A stretch of DNA of 64,000 bases from Staphylococcus delphini (GTDB lineage: Bacteria > Bacillota > Bacilli > Staphylococcales > Staphylococcaceae), in the NCBI RefSeq assembly GCF_900636325.1, contig NZ_LR134263.1:558001-622000 (forward strand), read 5' to 3'. Within the stretch, counting starts at the first letter, position 1. The number at the start of each line of letters is the position of its first letter. The notes under the pieces are model-generated. The model ran no database searches and was not told where the DNA came from. It saw nothing but the letters and a program-made list of their open reading frames with translations. Position numbers and translations under genes: made by a program. Shown here one piece after another: positions 18,225-28,249 of this stretch.

Positions 18225-19163
18225 TCAAAGCTTATCATTTCGCCATAAAAAGACAAACAATACAACAACAAGCACCGCAGAAAGCACAATAATAATTAAC
18301 CACGACAAGCCACTTTCTGTATCGATCGGCAATGGTACATTCATCCCAAAAAAGCTAAACACCAAAGTCGGCAACGTTAACAACACTGTAAAAATCGTCA
18401 ACGTCTTCATCGTCGTATTCAACTGATTCGAAAGCAATGACGCGTAGGAATTCGACATACTTTCTACAATACGTAAATAAAGCTCAGTCGTTTCTACCGC
18501 TTGTTGGTGTTCGTTTTTTAAGTCTTCCAACAATTCTTCATCATCATCAAATCGTTTAATGGCCGGCAAACGGAACAAATGACGAATCGTTGAGGAGTTG
18601 GTTTTTAATGAACCTAAAAAGTAAACGAGACTTTTTTCAATTTCACTTAATAAAAATAAACGTTGGTTCGTTACGCGTTGTTGTAAATTATACTCCACTT
18701 GACGACGCTCTTTATTGAGTAAGCGTAAACTTCTATTATATTGTGCTGCCATATCATACATCACTTTCAAGGCAAATTGACTTTTATACTTCAAGTTAAT
18801 CGGCTTTTGAATTAAGTGATCAAAATAATGAAATGATTTTGCACAAACCGTCACAATAATATCTTTACCGATAATGATACCTAACGGCAATGTTGTAAAA
18901 CTTTTAAGCTTGTATTGACCTGATTTAGTAATAGGAAAGTCACTAATGATTAATGAATAGTCACTATCATCATCGTACTCAATACGTGAACTTTCTTCGC
19001 TATCTAAAGCATCTTCAAGGAAATCTTGAGGGAAACCATACACATCAATGAGACGCTGAATTTCATCTTGAGTCGGTTTGACGACATTAAGCCATTGTGC
19101 ATGTTCCCAGTCTTCACTTTCTACTACACGGAGGTCCGCGTCATTACGATAGGCACGAATCAT
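18225..19163 (-). CDS. corA: CorA-family Mg2+ transporter
   Basis: A 312-residue divalent-cation channel: a large cytoplasmic N-terminal domain (1-245) with a long coiled region (LLNKERRQVEYNLQQ, LKNEHQQAVETTELYLR), then two C-terminal membrane helices. The GMN selectivity motif sits at the end of the first (VFSFFGMNVPLP). The loop after GMN is short and acidic. The start codon overlaps the stop of the upstream MarR gene by 4 bases, so the two are co-translated. Mg2+ is the default substrate; Co2+ or Ni2+ also possible. Confidence 0.9.
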   Translation of the reverse strand: MIRAYRNDADLRVVESEDWEHAQWLNVVKPTQDEIQRLIDVYGFPQDFLEDALDSEESSRIEYDDDSDYSLIISDFPITKSGQYKLKSFTTLPLGIIIGKDIIVTVCAKSFHYFDHLIQKPINLKYKSQFALKVMYDMAAQYNRSLRLLNKERRQVEYNLQQRVTNQRLFLLSEIEKSLVYFLGSLKTNSSTIRHLFRLPAIKRFDDDEELLEDLKNEHQQAVETTELYLRIVESMSNSYASLLSNQLNTTMKTLTIFTVLLTLPTLVFSFFGMNVPLPIDTESGLSWLIIIVLSAVLVVVLFVFLWRNDKL

Positions 19164-19624
19164 GTTGCGTCACCTTCTTCTATATCTTGTTTTAAATGTC
19201 TGATGTCTTTGTAGCCTTGTCTATAGGAGGCAAAACCTTCCATAATCGCATACCAATCTTCACCAAACTCTGACTTAATTTGATTAAATAAATCACTTTG
19301 TGCGCGATTTAACTTTTTGATAAGTGCTTTACCTTCTGGCGTTGGATAAAGTCGCTTCAAACGACGATCCGTTAAATCAGGTTCATCATAAATTAAACCT
19401 TTTGTTTTTAATAATTTGAGTGTCGCATGTGAGCCTTGTTTTGAAATTTCTAGATTCTCCAACAATTTTTTTGTCGTAATACCTGGTAGTTTATTAATAA
19501 AAAAGAGAAAGCGATGGTGTTGACGACTCATATCATATTCAGCGATGAGATCATCAGCTGTTTTAGTAAATGTTTGATAAGCGTAATAAAAAAGAAATAG
19601 TTCATAATCATTATTTTGAGTCAT
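19160..19624 (-). CDS. MarR-family transcriptional regulator
   Basis: A 154-residue winged-helix protein. The DNA-binding part (about 55-110) contains ITTKKLLENLEISKQGSHATLKLLKTKGLI, and the wing begins PDLTDRRLKRLYPTPEGKAL. It starts at ATG 19624 behind AAGGAAG; the frame upstream has no RBS. It lies first in a two-gene operon with corA (ATGA overlap), so it may control cation uptake or its own operon. Ligand unknown. Confidence 0.85.
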   Translation of the reverse strand: MTQNNDYELFLFYYAYQTFTKTADDLIAEYDMSRQHHRFLFFINKLPGITTKKLLENLEISKQGSHATLKLLKTKGLIYDEPDLTDRRLKRLYPTPEGKALIKKLNRAQSDLFNQIKSEFGEDWYAIMEGFASYRQGYKDIRHLKQDIEEGDAT

Positions 19625-19894
19625 AGTAAACTTCCTTTTCTGAAAAGTCTTTTTCATTATAGTAAAGAATTTTACATCTGTCATGGATATGCTGATGAAA
19701 TTTGAAGCACAGTTCACACATGGACCTATGAGAAGATGAACCATGCTGCAGGCCTACACATGCAAATGTGAAGTTTGTATCGTGAATGTTAAGTGTTTAA
19801 TGTGACATAAATCATACAGAATTTGGAATGTGACGTTAAATCTGTTGTTATTTTTTTAAAAAATCATGAATTTAAATCGAATCTTCATGAAATC

Positions 19895-19911
19895 TTAACA
19901 TTAAATTTACA
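19895..19911 (+). promoter_or_regulatory. Possible PhoP box upstream of nptA
   Basis: TTAACA and TTTACA are direct repeats with a 5-base spacer, in the style of the PhoP-box repeats of firmicutes, 117 bp before the phosphate transporter gene. Such AT-rich hexamers arise easily by chance. Confidence 0.4.
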
Positions 19912-20027
19912 AAGATAAGAGATAATCAGAGTGAATCATACTTGGATAGTATGGCTAAGATATTGAAAAGTAACCTATTTCATGTCTTTTTTGATGTTTT
20001 TTACAAACTTTATATTGAGGTGGAAAA

Positions 20028-21689
20028 ATGGAAATGTCGGTAACTGAAGTCATCTTTTCGTTTTTAGGTGGCTTAGGTATTTTCCTGTATGGTTTGAAAG
20101 TAATGGGGGATGGTCTTCAAGCTTCTGCTGGAGATCGTTTGCGTAACATTTTAAATAAATATACCTCTAACCCAGTACTCGGTGTGTTAGCAGGGATGAT
20201 TGTGACAATATTAATTCAAAGTAGCTCAGGTACGACGGTCATCACAATTGGTTTGGTCACAGCTGGCTTTATGACATTGAAACAAGCAATTGGTGTCATT
20301 ATGGGTGCCAACATTGGGACGACGGTGACCGCGTTTATTATCGGTATTGATTTAGGGGAGTATGCGATGCCGATTTTAGCATTAGGTGCGTTTCTTATCT
20401 TCTTTTTCAAACGTTCGAAAATCAATAATATCGGACGTGTATTATTCGGCTTCGGTTCACTCTTTTTCGGTCTGGAGTTTATGGGAGGTGCAGTGAAACC
20501 ATTAGCCGAATTGGAAGGCTTTAGACAGTTGATGCTCGATATGTCCTCACATACGATTTATGGAATTTTAGCTGGAATAGGTTTAACGGCACTTGTACAA
20601 AGTTCGAGTGCGACAATTGGGATTTTACAAGAATTTTATAGTCAAGATTTAATCAGTTTACAAGGTGCGATTCCGGTCCTGTTAGGTGATAATATCGGAA
20701 CGACCATTACTGCCATATTAGCAAGTTTGGCAGGCTCACTTGCTGCAAAACGAGCGGCATTTGTTCATGTCATTTTTAATGTCATCGGTGTGCTGATTTT
20801 TGCGTTACTCTTACCTGTCGTCATCCCATTGATAGCGACAATTCAAGACGCATGGCATTTAAAACCCGTGATGACGATTGCCTTTGCACATGGCGCCTTT
20901 AACGTGACGAACACACTCATTCAATTGCCATTTGTCGGCGTTTTAGCTTGGATTGTCACGAAAATTGTGCCAGGTAAAGACGTCACAGAAGATTATAAAC
21001 CGCAACATTTAAACAAAGATTTAGTGTATCATGCACCGGGTGTTGCGTTACAAGAGACACAAAAAGAGCTACAAAATGTTGGGAATATCGTACGCTCTAT
21101 GCTTGATGATGTGCACCATCCGTCTCAAATGGATAAAAAAATGATTAAAAATGTGCAACAAAAACATCAAGCTGTCGTGACGATTAGTGACAGTATACGC
21201 AATTATCTCGTGCGTATTTCGACTAAAAATATTACTCGAAAAGATGTTGAACGATTGGCTGTCATGTTTGATGTGAATCGCTCCATTTTGAAAGTATCCG
21301 AATTAATCGAAGCATATATTGATCAAGTGAACCGTAAAAAAGCGAAAGAGATTACGTTAACAGAAGATGCTGAACGTGGCATTGATAAACTGTATCGCTT
21401 TGTGGATGAATCATTTACGAAAGCGATTGAAACATTAGATGTGTACGATACAACGAAGAAGGATGAAGTGGTTGAGCGGAGTCGTGAAGCATTTAACATT
21501 GAACATCAGCTCCGTAAAGGTCATATTAAACGTTTGAATCGTGGTGAATGTTCGACTGATGGTGGCTTGCTTTATGTCGATATTATTGCCGTACTAGAGC
21601 GTATTGGTTATAACTCACGTAATATTTCTGAAGCCATGGTGGGTTTAAATGAAGATGTCTCAACAGAAGAAGAAGTTGTGAATGTATAG
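20028..21689 (+). CDS. nptA: Na+/phosphate cotransporter with PhoU-like tail
   Basis: A 553-residue type II Na/Pi cotransporter. The membrane part (1-320) holds the paired repeats with the hallmark serines: LIQSSSGTT near residue 63 and LVQSSSATIG near 190, each followed by a GxNIGTT segment. The C-terminal third (350-540) is a helical PhoU-like domain (LRKGHIKRLNRGECS). The length fits staphylococcal NptA, used for phosphate uptake. RBS GAGGTGG precedes ATG 20028. A possible Pho box lies upstream and a strong terminator follows. Confidence 0.9.
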   Translation: MEMSVTEVIFSFLGGLGIFLYGLKVMGDGLQASAGDRLRNILNKYTSNPVLGVLAGMIVTILIQSSSGTTVITIGLVTAGFMTLKQAIGVIMGANIGTTVTAFIIGIDLGEYAMPILALGAFLIFFFKRSKINNIGRVLFGFGSLFFGLEFMGGAVKPLAELEGFRQLMLDMSSHTIYGILAGIGLTALVQSSSATIGILQEFYSQDLISLQGAIPVLLGDNIGTTITAILASLAGSLAAKRAAFVHVIFNVIGVLIFALLLPVVIPLIATIQDAWHLKPVMTIAFAHGAFNVTNTLIQLPFVGVLAWIVTKIVPGKDVTEDYKPQHLNKDLVYHAPGVALQETQKELQNVGNIVRSMLDDVHHPSQMDKKMIKNVQQKHQAVVTISDSIRNYLVRISTKNITRKDVERLAVMFDVNRSILKVSELIEAYIDQVNRKKAKEITLTEDAERGIDKLYRFVDESFTKAIETLDVYDTTKKDEVVERSREAFNIEHQLRKGHIKRLNRGECSTDGGLLYVDIIAVLERIGYNSRNISEAMVGLNEDVSTEEEVVNV

Positions 21690-21707
21690 TTTGTTTTGAA
21701 TTGAATG

Positions 21708-21748
21708 AGGTGTAGTGTTTGTATTTTTATCAAACACTACGCCTTTTT
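21708..21748 (+). terminator. Terminator of nptA
   Basis: AGGTGTAGTGTTTG pairs with CAAACACTACGCCT and is followed by TTTTT. Confidence 0.87.
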
Positions 21749-21826
21749 AAATGAAAGTGAAAACAAAATAAAACTTAAGAAAAATGATAATATTTCATTA
21801 AAAACTATCGGAATAAAGGAGAGATA

Positions 21827-22830
21827 TTGAAGCCACAAGAGTCTGGAAAATCACAAAAGCTGAACTTTGATGCTTCGGAAGTTGAGAAAGGGACATATCA
21901 AATCTCATGGGAAACGATCTCCATTGATGGGCTGAAGTCGATGGGCAGTATTATTTCTCTGTTGGTAAGAAAACGACAGATGTCATTGATACGTCGGGTT
22001 CATTTTATACAGATGCCTTTTTCTGGTTCGGACTCGTTTGCTTTTTATTACAATCTGCCTTACTCATATTAACAGGCCTTTACATTGTGAATTTGTTTAT
22101 GGCACGTCAAGAAGCACCTACATATCATATCATTCCACATCACCGTAGTGCCGTCGTGTTATTAATGATGACAGCTGTTGGTGCAGCGATTGTTTATTTA
22201 ATGACGTTACCAGAAGAAGTCATTACGTCGATATTAAAACTTGATTTCTCTGTTTGGATACAATTTCCGTTTATACTATCCATGACAATTTTAATCATCG
22301 TCCTAGGTATATTCACACTGCGGAATATGGAATCATTTTGGTATAAAATCATGCCGCTACTCATTTTTATTAGTTTAGCGATTTCTGGGCACGTTTGGAC
22401 ACAATCTGTACCGATTTTCTCTATTGTTTTGCGAATGATTCATTTAATTGGTATCGCAACATGGCTCGGCAGTTTTGCCTATTTAACGGCTTACCTGTTT
22501 TCGAAACAATGTCATTCTTGTGTATTAATGATTAAAGACGTACTGTTCAAAACGAATATGGGTGCTGTCGTACTGATTGTGGTGACAGGCTTTTTAATAT
22601 CAATTGATGTCACATCCTTGTCGACTATAGTAAGGGCTTCATCAATGTATAGTAGTCTGTGGTTCGCCAAAATTGGGTTAACGATAGTGATGATGGTTTT
22701 AGGTGCGTTACAAACGTTTTGGGCGATGCGTCAAAAACGTCGAATCCATCAACCGTTACTTTATATTGAGATGATCGTCGGCCTATTTTTAATTTTAGCC
22801 GGTGTCATCATGAGTCAAATTCCATTATAG
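21827..22830 (+). pseudogene. copCD (YcnJ-like) copper protein, truncated and frameshifted
   Basis: The first frame (TTG 21827 after AAAGGAGA) encodes the last half of a CopC domain (KPQESGKSQKLNFDAS ... WETISIDG). One base is then missing near 21932. In the next frame the sequence goes on as EVDGQYYFSVGKKTTDVID, a membrane helix, and the CopD domain with about seven helices (MIHLIGIATWLGSFAYLT) to 22830. The CopC signal peptide and copper-binding N-terminus are absent. So there are two lesions: 5' truncation and a -1 frameshift. It sits directly before ycnI, as in the Bacillus ycnKJI copper locus. Confidence 0.8.
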
Positions 22831-22849
22831 ATAGAAAGGGAGTAAAAGA

Positions 22850-23431
22850 ATGAAAATGCCTAAATTTTTAATGAGTCTCGCTGCGTTGATTGTGATGTTT
22901 GCGACGTTAACGACTGCAGCTGAAGCCCATGTCAAACTCGATCTACAAGTGAGCGAGCCTGGATCTTTCCAACAATATAACGTTCGTGTTCCAGTTGAGC
23001 GTGATAGCCAAACGACAAAAGTTGAACTCGAAGTGCCTCAAGGTGTAACAGTGTCAGCCATTCAACCTGTGCCGGGCTTTAAACATCAACAAGAGAAAAA
23101 TAAAGCGGGCGAAATTACGAAAATCACTTGGACAGCAACAGGTGATGGCATCGGTGAAAATGAGTATCAAAATTTCCCGATTATGGTAGCTAACCCGGAT
23201 AAAGAAGGCACGTTCAAATGGAATGCACTACAAACTTATAAAGATGGCAAAGTGGTAAAATGGACACAAGAGGGCGAAGATAGCGAAAATCCTGCACCAT
23301 TGATAGAACTTAAAACAGGTGGAGCAGCAACGAATAGTGGAGAAGCGGGGGGCAACGACAGCAGTTGTATCGCCATGGTTATGGGTGATCAGTATTGCAG
23401 CTTTAATTGTAGCAATCGTTGCATTGTTTAA
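22850..23431 (+). CDS. YcnI-family (DUF1775) copper-binding protein, frameshifted near the C-terminus
   Basis: An exported protein: signal peptide (residues 1-27, cleaving around AEA-HVK), so the mature protein starts with the His that binds copper in YcnI. The DUF1775 domain follows to about 150, then a Ser/Gly-rich linker. The frame written here ends at 23431 with a nonsense-looking Cys-rich tail. In the alternative frame after the G6 tract at 23347-23352 the sequence reads ATTAVVSPWLWVISIAAL...KRRNFTKSDK to 23462, the expected membrane anchor and positive tail. Thus one extra G removes the anchor. RBS AAAGGGAG. Confidence 0.82.
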   Translation: MKMPKFLMSLAALIVMFATLTTAAEAHVKLDLQVSEPGSFQQYNVRVPVERDSQTTKVELEVPQGVTVSAIQPVPGFKHQQEKNKAGEITKITWTATGDGIGENEYQNFPIMVANPDKEGTFKWNALQTYKDGKVVKWTQEGEDSENPAPLIELKTGGAATNSGEAGGNDSSCIAMVMGDQYCSFNCSNRCIV

Positions 23432-23670
23432 ACGACGAAACTTTACGAAATCTGACAAATAATTGTTATTGACACGATGTCTATGCTTACCGCTATAATC
23501 AGTAGTATAGAAGATGAAGGTTCACCATTTTTACCTTCCATTCATTATGATTTTATGGATAGTGCATCGACTGGTTTGAAAAAGGCGGAGAACGTCAATT
23601 TCCTTATTGTATCGACGCATGACAACAAGTTTGAGCATTAACGGAACTAAAACAACGGAGCGTGAAAACA

Positions 23671-24129
23671 ATGAGACGTATTTTATATGCATTTATGACT
23701 TATACCGTGTTGGGACTATTGAGTGGATTTGCTTACAGAGAATTAACAGTACATTATGAATTTACGGGTTCTACCCAAATGAGCGTAATGCATACACACT
23801 TATTGACGCTCGGTATGTTTATGTTTTTAATGTTGATTCCGATAGAAAAATTATTCAAGATTAGCAGCTACTATTTATTTAACTGGTATTTTATTATTTA
23901 CAATATGGGTGTGTTGACGACGGTATCAATGCAGTTTATGAAAGGGTTTAAGGAAATTTCAGGTGGTACGATTCCAGCGTCGTTTGCAGGATTTGCCGGT
24001 ATTGGGCATGTGACGATAACGGCCGGATTCATTCTGTTATTTTTCTTATTAAGACAAGCCATTCTAGTGTCACCACGAGATGGTGCTGTTGCCAAAGATG
24101 AAGTGAAAGACGAAACATCTGTTGAATAA
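23671..24129 (+). CDS. DUF2871 membrane protein
   Basis: A 152-residue membrane protein with four predicted helices (starting YAFMTYTVLGLLSGFAYREL) and conserved His residues in SVMHTHLLTLGMFMFLML, in the style of small haem/copper-linked membrane proteins of the DUF2871 family. Function unknown. ATG 23671 is preferred over GTG 23662 because GGAG lies 10 bases before the ATG but only 2 before the GTG. It follows the copper genes with a 208-bp gap. Confidence 0.78.
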   Translation: MRRILYAFMTYTVLGLLSGFAYRELTVHYEFTGSTQMSVMHTHLLTLGMFMFLMLIPIEKLFKISSYYLFNWYFIIYNMGVLTTVSMQFMKGFKEISGGTIPASFAGFAGIGHVTITAGFILLFFLLRQAILVSPRDGAVAKDEVKDETSVE

Positions 24130-24141
24130 AACGATGAAAAC

Positions 24142-24600
24142 AAAAAGCCATTCGGGGATGGGGCATAAAAATTTTTGATGCTATTGATGCAATATTTTTG
24201 TTAAACTTGCCCTCCCTATGATTTGTGGCTTTAGATTGCCTTCATGGCTTCGCGTTCTAGGGGCTGGCCCTTCAACTAACTAACGCTTGATTAAACTGTT
24301 ACATTTCTAGAGGCGTTAGTGGATTTTCCGGACCAGCTTGATCCCTCAGGAGTCTCAGCCTTCTGGGCAATCTTACATCAAATACAGTCGATTAGGGCAA
24401 GTTTCTGAAATCAAGAAAACAATAGCATCAATTTTTATCCCATTCACGCTCATTTTCTGACCGTTTTAAAGTCATTAATGAATATGCAATCTATGTATGG
24501 CTTGAAGCTTAATTTTTTCAAGCCCCATCCCTTGGTATACACAACAAAATATAGTAAAGGAGCTGAGGAATCTTAATGCCCCAGCTCCGAATGGCTTTTT
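24142..24600. terminator. Old bidirectional terminator split by repeat copy C
   Basis: AAAAAGCCATTCG (24142-24154) and CGAATGGCTTTTT (24588-24600) are perfect inverted arms flanking the whole of repeat copy C. Without the repeat they would form a typical terminator between the convergent DUF2871 and GNAT genes, so the repeat appears to have entered the loop. Confidence 0.8.
24154..24589 (+). repeat. Palindromic intergenic repeat, copy C
   Basis: A near-identical full copy of copy A (begins GGGGATGGGGCATAAAAA, ends CCCCAGCTCC), including the ACTAACGC/GCGTTAGT apical stem and end hairpin. It lies between convergent genes, within the loop of an older terminator. Very high identity to A suggests recent spread or gene conversion. 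Confidence 0.87.
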
Positions 24601-24609
24601 GTATGCGTG

Positions 24610-25026
24610 TCACTTTTCAACGGGATAGTGGCGGTACATCCCACCTGAATGCGGTTCTGTTGAGATAAAACCGAATTGCGCATAAAGTTGGTCGGCAGGA
24701 TATTCCGCGATAAGACTGACATATGTTCCGGGTTGTCGCACGGACTCAATGTACTCCATAATCTGTTGCATAATCGTTTTGCCGTGACCTTGACCTTGGT
24801 ATTCTGGACGTACTGCAATATCGATAATTTGAAATGCGGTAGCACCATCTCCAATGACACGTCCCATACCGATCAGTTGATGGTCGTCATAAAGCGTCAC
24901 TGTAAAACACGCATTCGGCAATCCAATAAGAGCAGCAGCTTCTGATTTGGCACTTAGCCCCGCGATACGACGGAGTTCACAATAGTCGGCTGGGGTTGGA
25001 ATTTCATATTTTACTTCCATTGTCAT
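24610..25026 (-). CDS. GNAT-family N-acetyltransferase
   Basis: A 138-residue acetyl-CoA-dependent transferase: motif A is IIDIAVRPEYQGQGHGKTIMQQI (QGxGxG/A acetyl-CoA loop, residues about 68-88), then YVSLIAEYPADQLYAQFGF. It starts 20 bp after iruO on the same strand, so it is probably translated from the iruO transcript and shares its iron control. Substrate unknown. Confidence 0.86.
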   Translation of the reverse strand: MTMEVKYEIPTPADYCELRRIAGLSAKSEAAALIGLPNACFTVTLYDDHQLIGMGRVIGDGATAFQIIDIAVRPEYQGQGHGKTIMQQIMEYIESVRQPGTYVSLIAEYPADQLYAQFGFISTEPHSGGMYRHYPVEK

Positions 25027-25046
25027 GACATCACGTTCCTTTCAAT

Positions 25047-26078
<1,032 letters not shown>

Positions 26079-26123
26079 TTACGCTCCCTCGAGTTAATCT
26101 GATGCTTTCTATTATCATATAAA

Positions 26124-26138
26124 TGAGAATAATTATCA
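26124..26138 (-). promoter_or_regulatory. Fur box of iruO
   Basis: TGATAATTATTCTCA on the minus strand matches 14 of 15 positions of TGATAATNATTATCA. It lies about 49 bp before the iruO start codon, so iron-replete repression by Fur is expected. Confidence 0.75.
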
Positions 26139-26240
26139 ATTGAATCGCCGTAAATGTCTAAAATATATTTTGAAATATACACATGGCAGTACTGAATGCG
26201 GTCGATAAGGGGGCATAAACATAAAAAAAAACATACTAAG

Positions 26241-26425
26241 ATTAGCTGTGAAGAAATTTATGACGATAGATTTCTTCACAGCTATTTTTTATAGTTGTAG
26301 AGAGAAGTAGATCGAGCAGCTCCGTGGATCTTTGAATCCGTAAAATAAACTGATCAGCTTTACTCTCCTTTTGAAATTCGATTGAAGTATGTTGGGTTCT
26401 AGAAACCGTGTATAGGAAAATGAAA
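26241..26425 (+). ncRNA. Predicted IS110 bridge RNA, copy 2
   Basis: A 5' hairpin AGCTGTGAAGAAAT (26244-26257) pairs with ATTTCTTCACAGCT (26270-26283). A target loop stem AGATC (26309-26313) pairs with GATCT (26327-26331), and its loop CAGCTCC (26317-26323) is complementary to GGAGCTG in the right flank (27799-27805). Donor guide AGTATGTT (26386-26393) is complementary to the element's left end AACATACT (26230-26237). TAGGA (26413-26417) is identical to the right end (27791-27795). Each differs from copy 1 in step with its own partner. Ends of the RNA are estimates. Confidence 0.75.
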
Positions 26426-26475
26426 TGAAAAAGGCTAAGTAAAGTTAAAATCTTCTCAATTCAATAAAGAAAGGT

Positions 26476-27684
26476 ATGATTTTTATCAACTGTTTAGGCA
26501 TTGATGTAAGTAAGTCAGAAAGTGTGGTCGCACATTATAAGGATGAAGTTTTGGTTAAAGAATTGGTCATTCAAAATAATCAAAATGGCTATCGTCATCT
26601 TGAAAATTATATCAAGCATCTTGATTCCCTATTTATCCTCTTTGAATCAACAGGTATTTATTCAAGGGGCATGAAACGCTTCTGTGCAGTTCACAAAATA
26701 GATTACTTAGAAATGAATCCCCTAGAAGCCAAGTTCAAAATGAGTTCATTAAGGTCATGGAAAACAGATAAATCAGACGCACATAAACTTGCACTTCTTG
26801 CCTTTAGAATGAAAGATTCAAAGGTACAACGTCAGTCTGAAGAGATATACTTTGAACTGAGAGAACGTGCACGCTTTCACTTAGAAATGGAGACGAACCA
26901 AAATCGTCTCAAAGTTGAGTTAGTCGAAACACTACATCAAACATTTCCAGGGTTAGAAAAGTTATTTACTAACAGATATTCAAAAATCGCATTAAATATA
27001 GCTAAAACATTTCCTCATCCTGATTATGTAAGCATGTTGTCTGATGATGAATTAGTCGAAAAAGTGCTTCATTCAACTGATAAAGGCATTTCAGTTAATA
27101 AAGCTCACAAGTATGCCCAAAAATTAATTGAGATCAAGAATAATAGTTTTCCGAATGTGGACAAGTCTTCTTTTCTAATAAAAAAAGTCCAATACCTATG
27201 TGACAAACTGCTTATTGCGATAGAAGAAAAGAAAGTATTTGATCAGGAAATGATTGATCTAGCAAAAAAAACGACTGAGTTTGAAAACATTATTTCAATT
27301 CCTGGCATCGGAGAACTCACAGCTGCATTGCTTATTGGGGAGCTTGGTGATATTAGAAATTTTAAAACAAATAAACAACTGAATGCATTTGTAGGTATTG
27401 ATATTAAACGTTATCAATCAGGAACTTCAAAAAGTAGAGATACAATCAACAAAAGAGGAAATAAAAAAGCGAGACGTTTATTGTATTTGATCATTATGAA
27501 CATTATTAGGGGAAGAAATCATTATCAAAGCCATATTGTGGATTATTATTACAAATTAAGAGAGCAGCCTCATGGGAAACCCCACAAGACTGCCGTAATA
27601 GCGAGTATCAATCGCTTATTAAAGACCATTCACTACTTGATAGTCAATGATAAATTATATGATTATCAGAAAGCACCCCACTAA
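26476..27684 (+). CDS. IS110-family transposase (DEDD recombinase), copy 2
   Basis: 402 residues. The RuvC-like domain has GIDVSK, FILFESTGIYS and SWKTDKSDAHKLA; the transposase_20 domain has ISIPGIGELTAALLIGELGDI and RYQSGTSKSRDTINKRG with the catalytic Ser in QSG. It is complete with no lesions. RBS AAAGAAAGG is close to ATG 26476. It uses the same fold and motifs as the copy at 15809 but many residues differ, so this is a different element type with its own guide RNA. Confidence 0.92.
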   Translation: MIFINCLGIDVSKSESVVAHYKDEVLVKELVIQNNQNGYRHLENYIKHLDSLFILFESTGIYSRGMKRFCAVHKIDYLEMNPLEAKFKMSSLRSWKTDKSDAHKLALLAFRMKDSKVQRQSEEIYFELRERARFHLEMETNQNRLKVELVETLHQTFPGLEKLFTNRYSKIALNIAKTFPHPDYVSMLSDDELVEKVLHSTDKGISVNKAHKYAQKLIEIKNNSFPNVDKSSFLIKKVQYLCDKLLIAIEEKKVFDQEMIDLAKKTTEFENIISIPGIGELTAALLIGELGDIRNFKTNKQLNAFVGIDIKRYQSGTSKSRDTINKRGNKKARRLLYLIIMNIIRGRNHYQSHIVDYYYKLREQPHGKPHKTAVIASINRLLKTIHYLIVNDKLYDYQKAPH

Positions 27685-27796
27685 CGAAACCATATAATCA
27701 TATACATCATAACACCTTATTCAAAAAAGTAAAAATTGGACGGTCTAGTTCAGTAATGTCATTTTTAATTAACACGCCCTTGACAAATCGTAGGAT

Positions 27797-28240
27797 AAGG
27801 AGCTGAGACATTAAGATTCCTCAGCTCCTTTACTATATTTTGTTGTGTATACCGAGGGATGGGCTTGAAAACTTTTGATGCTATTGATGCAATATTTTTG
27901 TTAAACTTGCCCTCCCTATGTCTTGTGGCTTTAGATTGCCTTCATGGCTTCGCGTTTCCTAGGGGCTGGCCCTTCAACTAAATTCGGCTTGATTGAAATG
28001 AACACTTGATCGATGCCGAATTAGATTTTCCGGACCAGCTGATCCCTCAGGAGTCTCAGCCTTTTGGGCAATCTTATATTAAACACAGCGAAACTGAGGG
28101 CAAGTTTATGAAATCAATAAATCAATAGCATCAATGTTTTATTCATTCATCTTCATTTTCCAACTACTTTAAAATCATTTAATCAGTCAAAAATATATGA
28201 ATGGATTGAGACTTGAAATTTTTTATGTCCCATCCCCTAT
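27797..28240 (+). repeat. Palindromic intergenic repeat, copy D (divergent)
   Basis: It starts with an inverted version of the usual right end: GGAGCTGAG...CTCAGCTCC hairpin at 27799-27828, then the reverse of GGTATAC...AAATATAG. The left arm, core and right arm follow in the usual order. The apical stem is AATTCGGC (27981-27988) with GCCGAATT (28015-28022), not the ACTAACGC/GCGTTAGT of copies A-C, yet equally paired. It ends TATGTCCCATCCCC. It lies downstream of glcP, and IS110 copy 2 abuts its left hairpin. Confidence 0.82.
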
Positions 28241-28249
28241 CACTATATT

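Larger units (their letters stand above)
26230..27793 (+). mobile_element. IS110-family element, copy 2 (about 1.56 kb)
   Basis: The ends are set by homology to copy 1: AACATACTAAG at the left (26230) and CTTGACAAATCGTAG at the right, with GA at 27794-27795. The internal layout is the same: hairpin leader, transposase, 110-bp 3' tail sharing AGTTCAGTAATG. The right flank is the hairpin of repeat copy D (GGAGCTG at 27799). The left joint lacks the GA seen in copy 1, so the left boundary is less certain. Confidence 0.78.

Noticed and set aside
26244..26290. Hairpin with T-run read as an ordinary terminator before the IS110 transposase
   Set aside because: It is conserved with covariation in both IS110 leaders and lies upstream of the guides, so it is better explained as the 5' stem of a bridge RNA.
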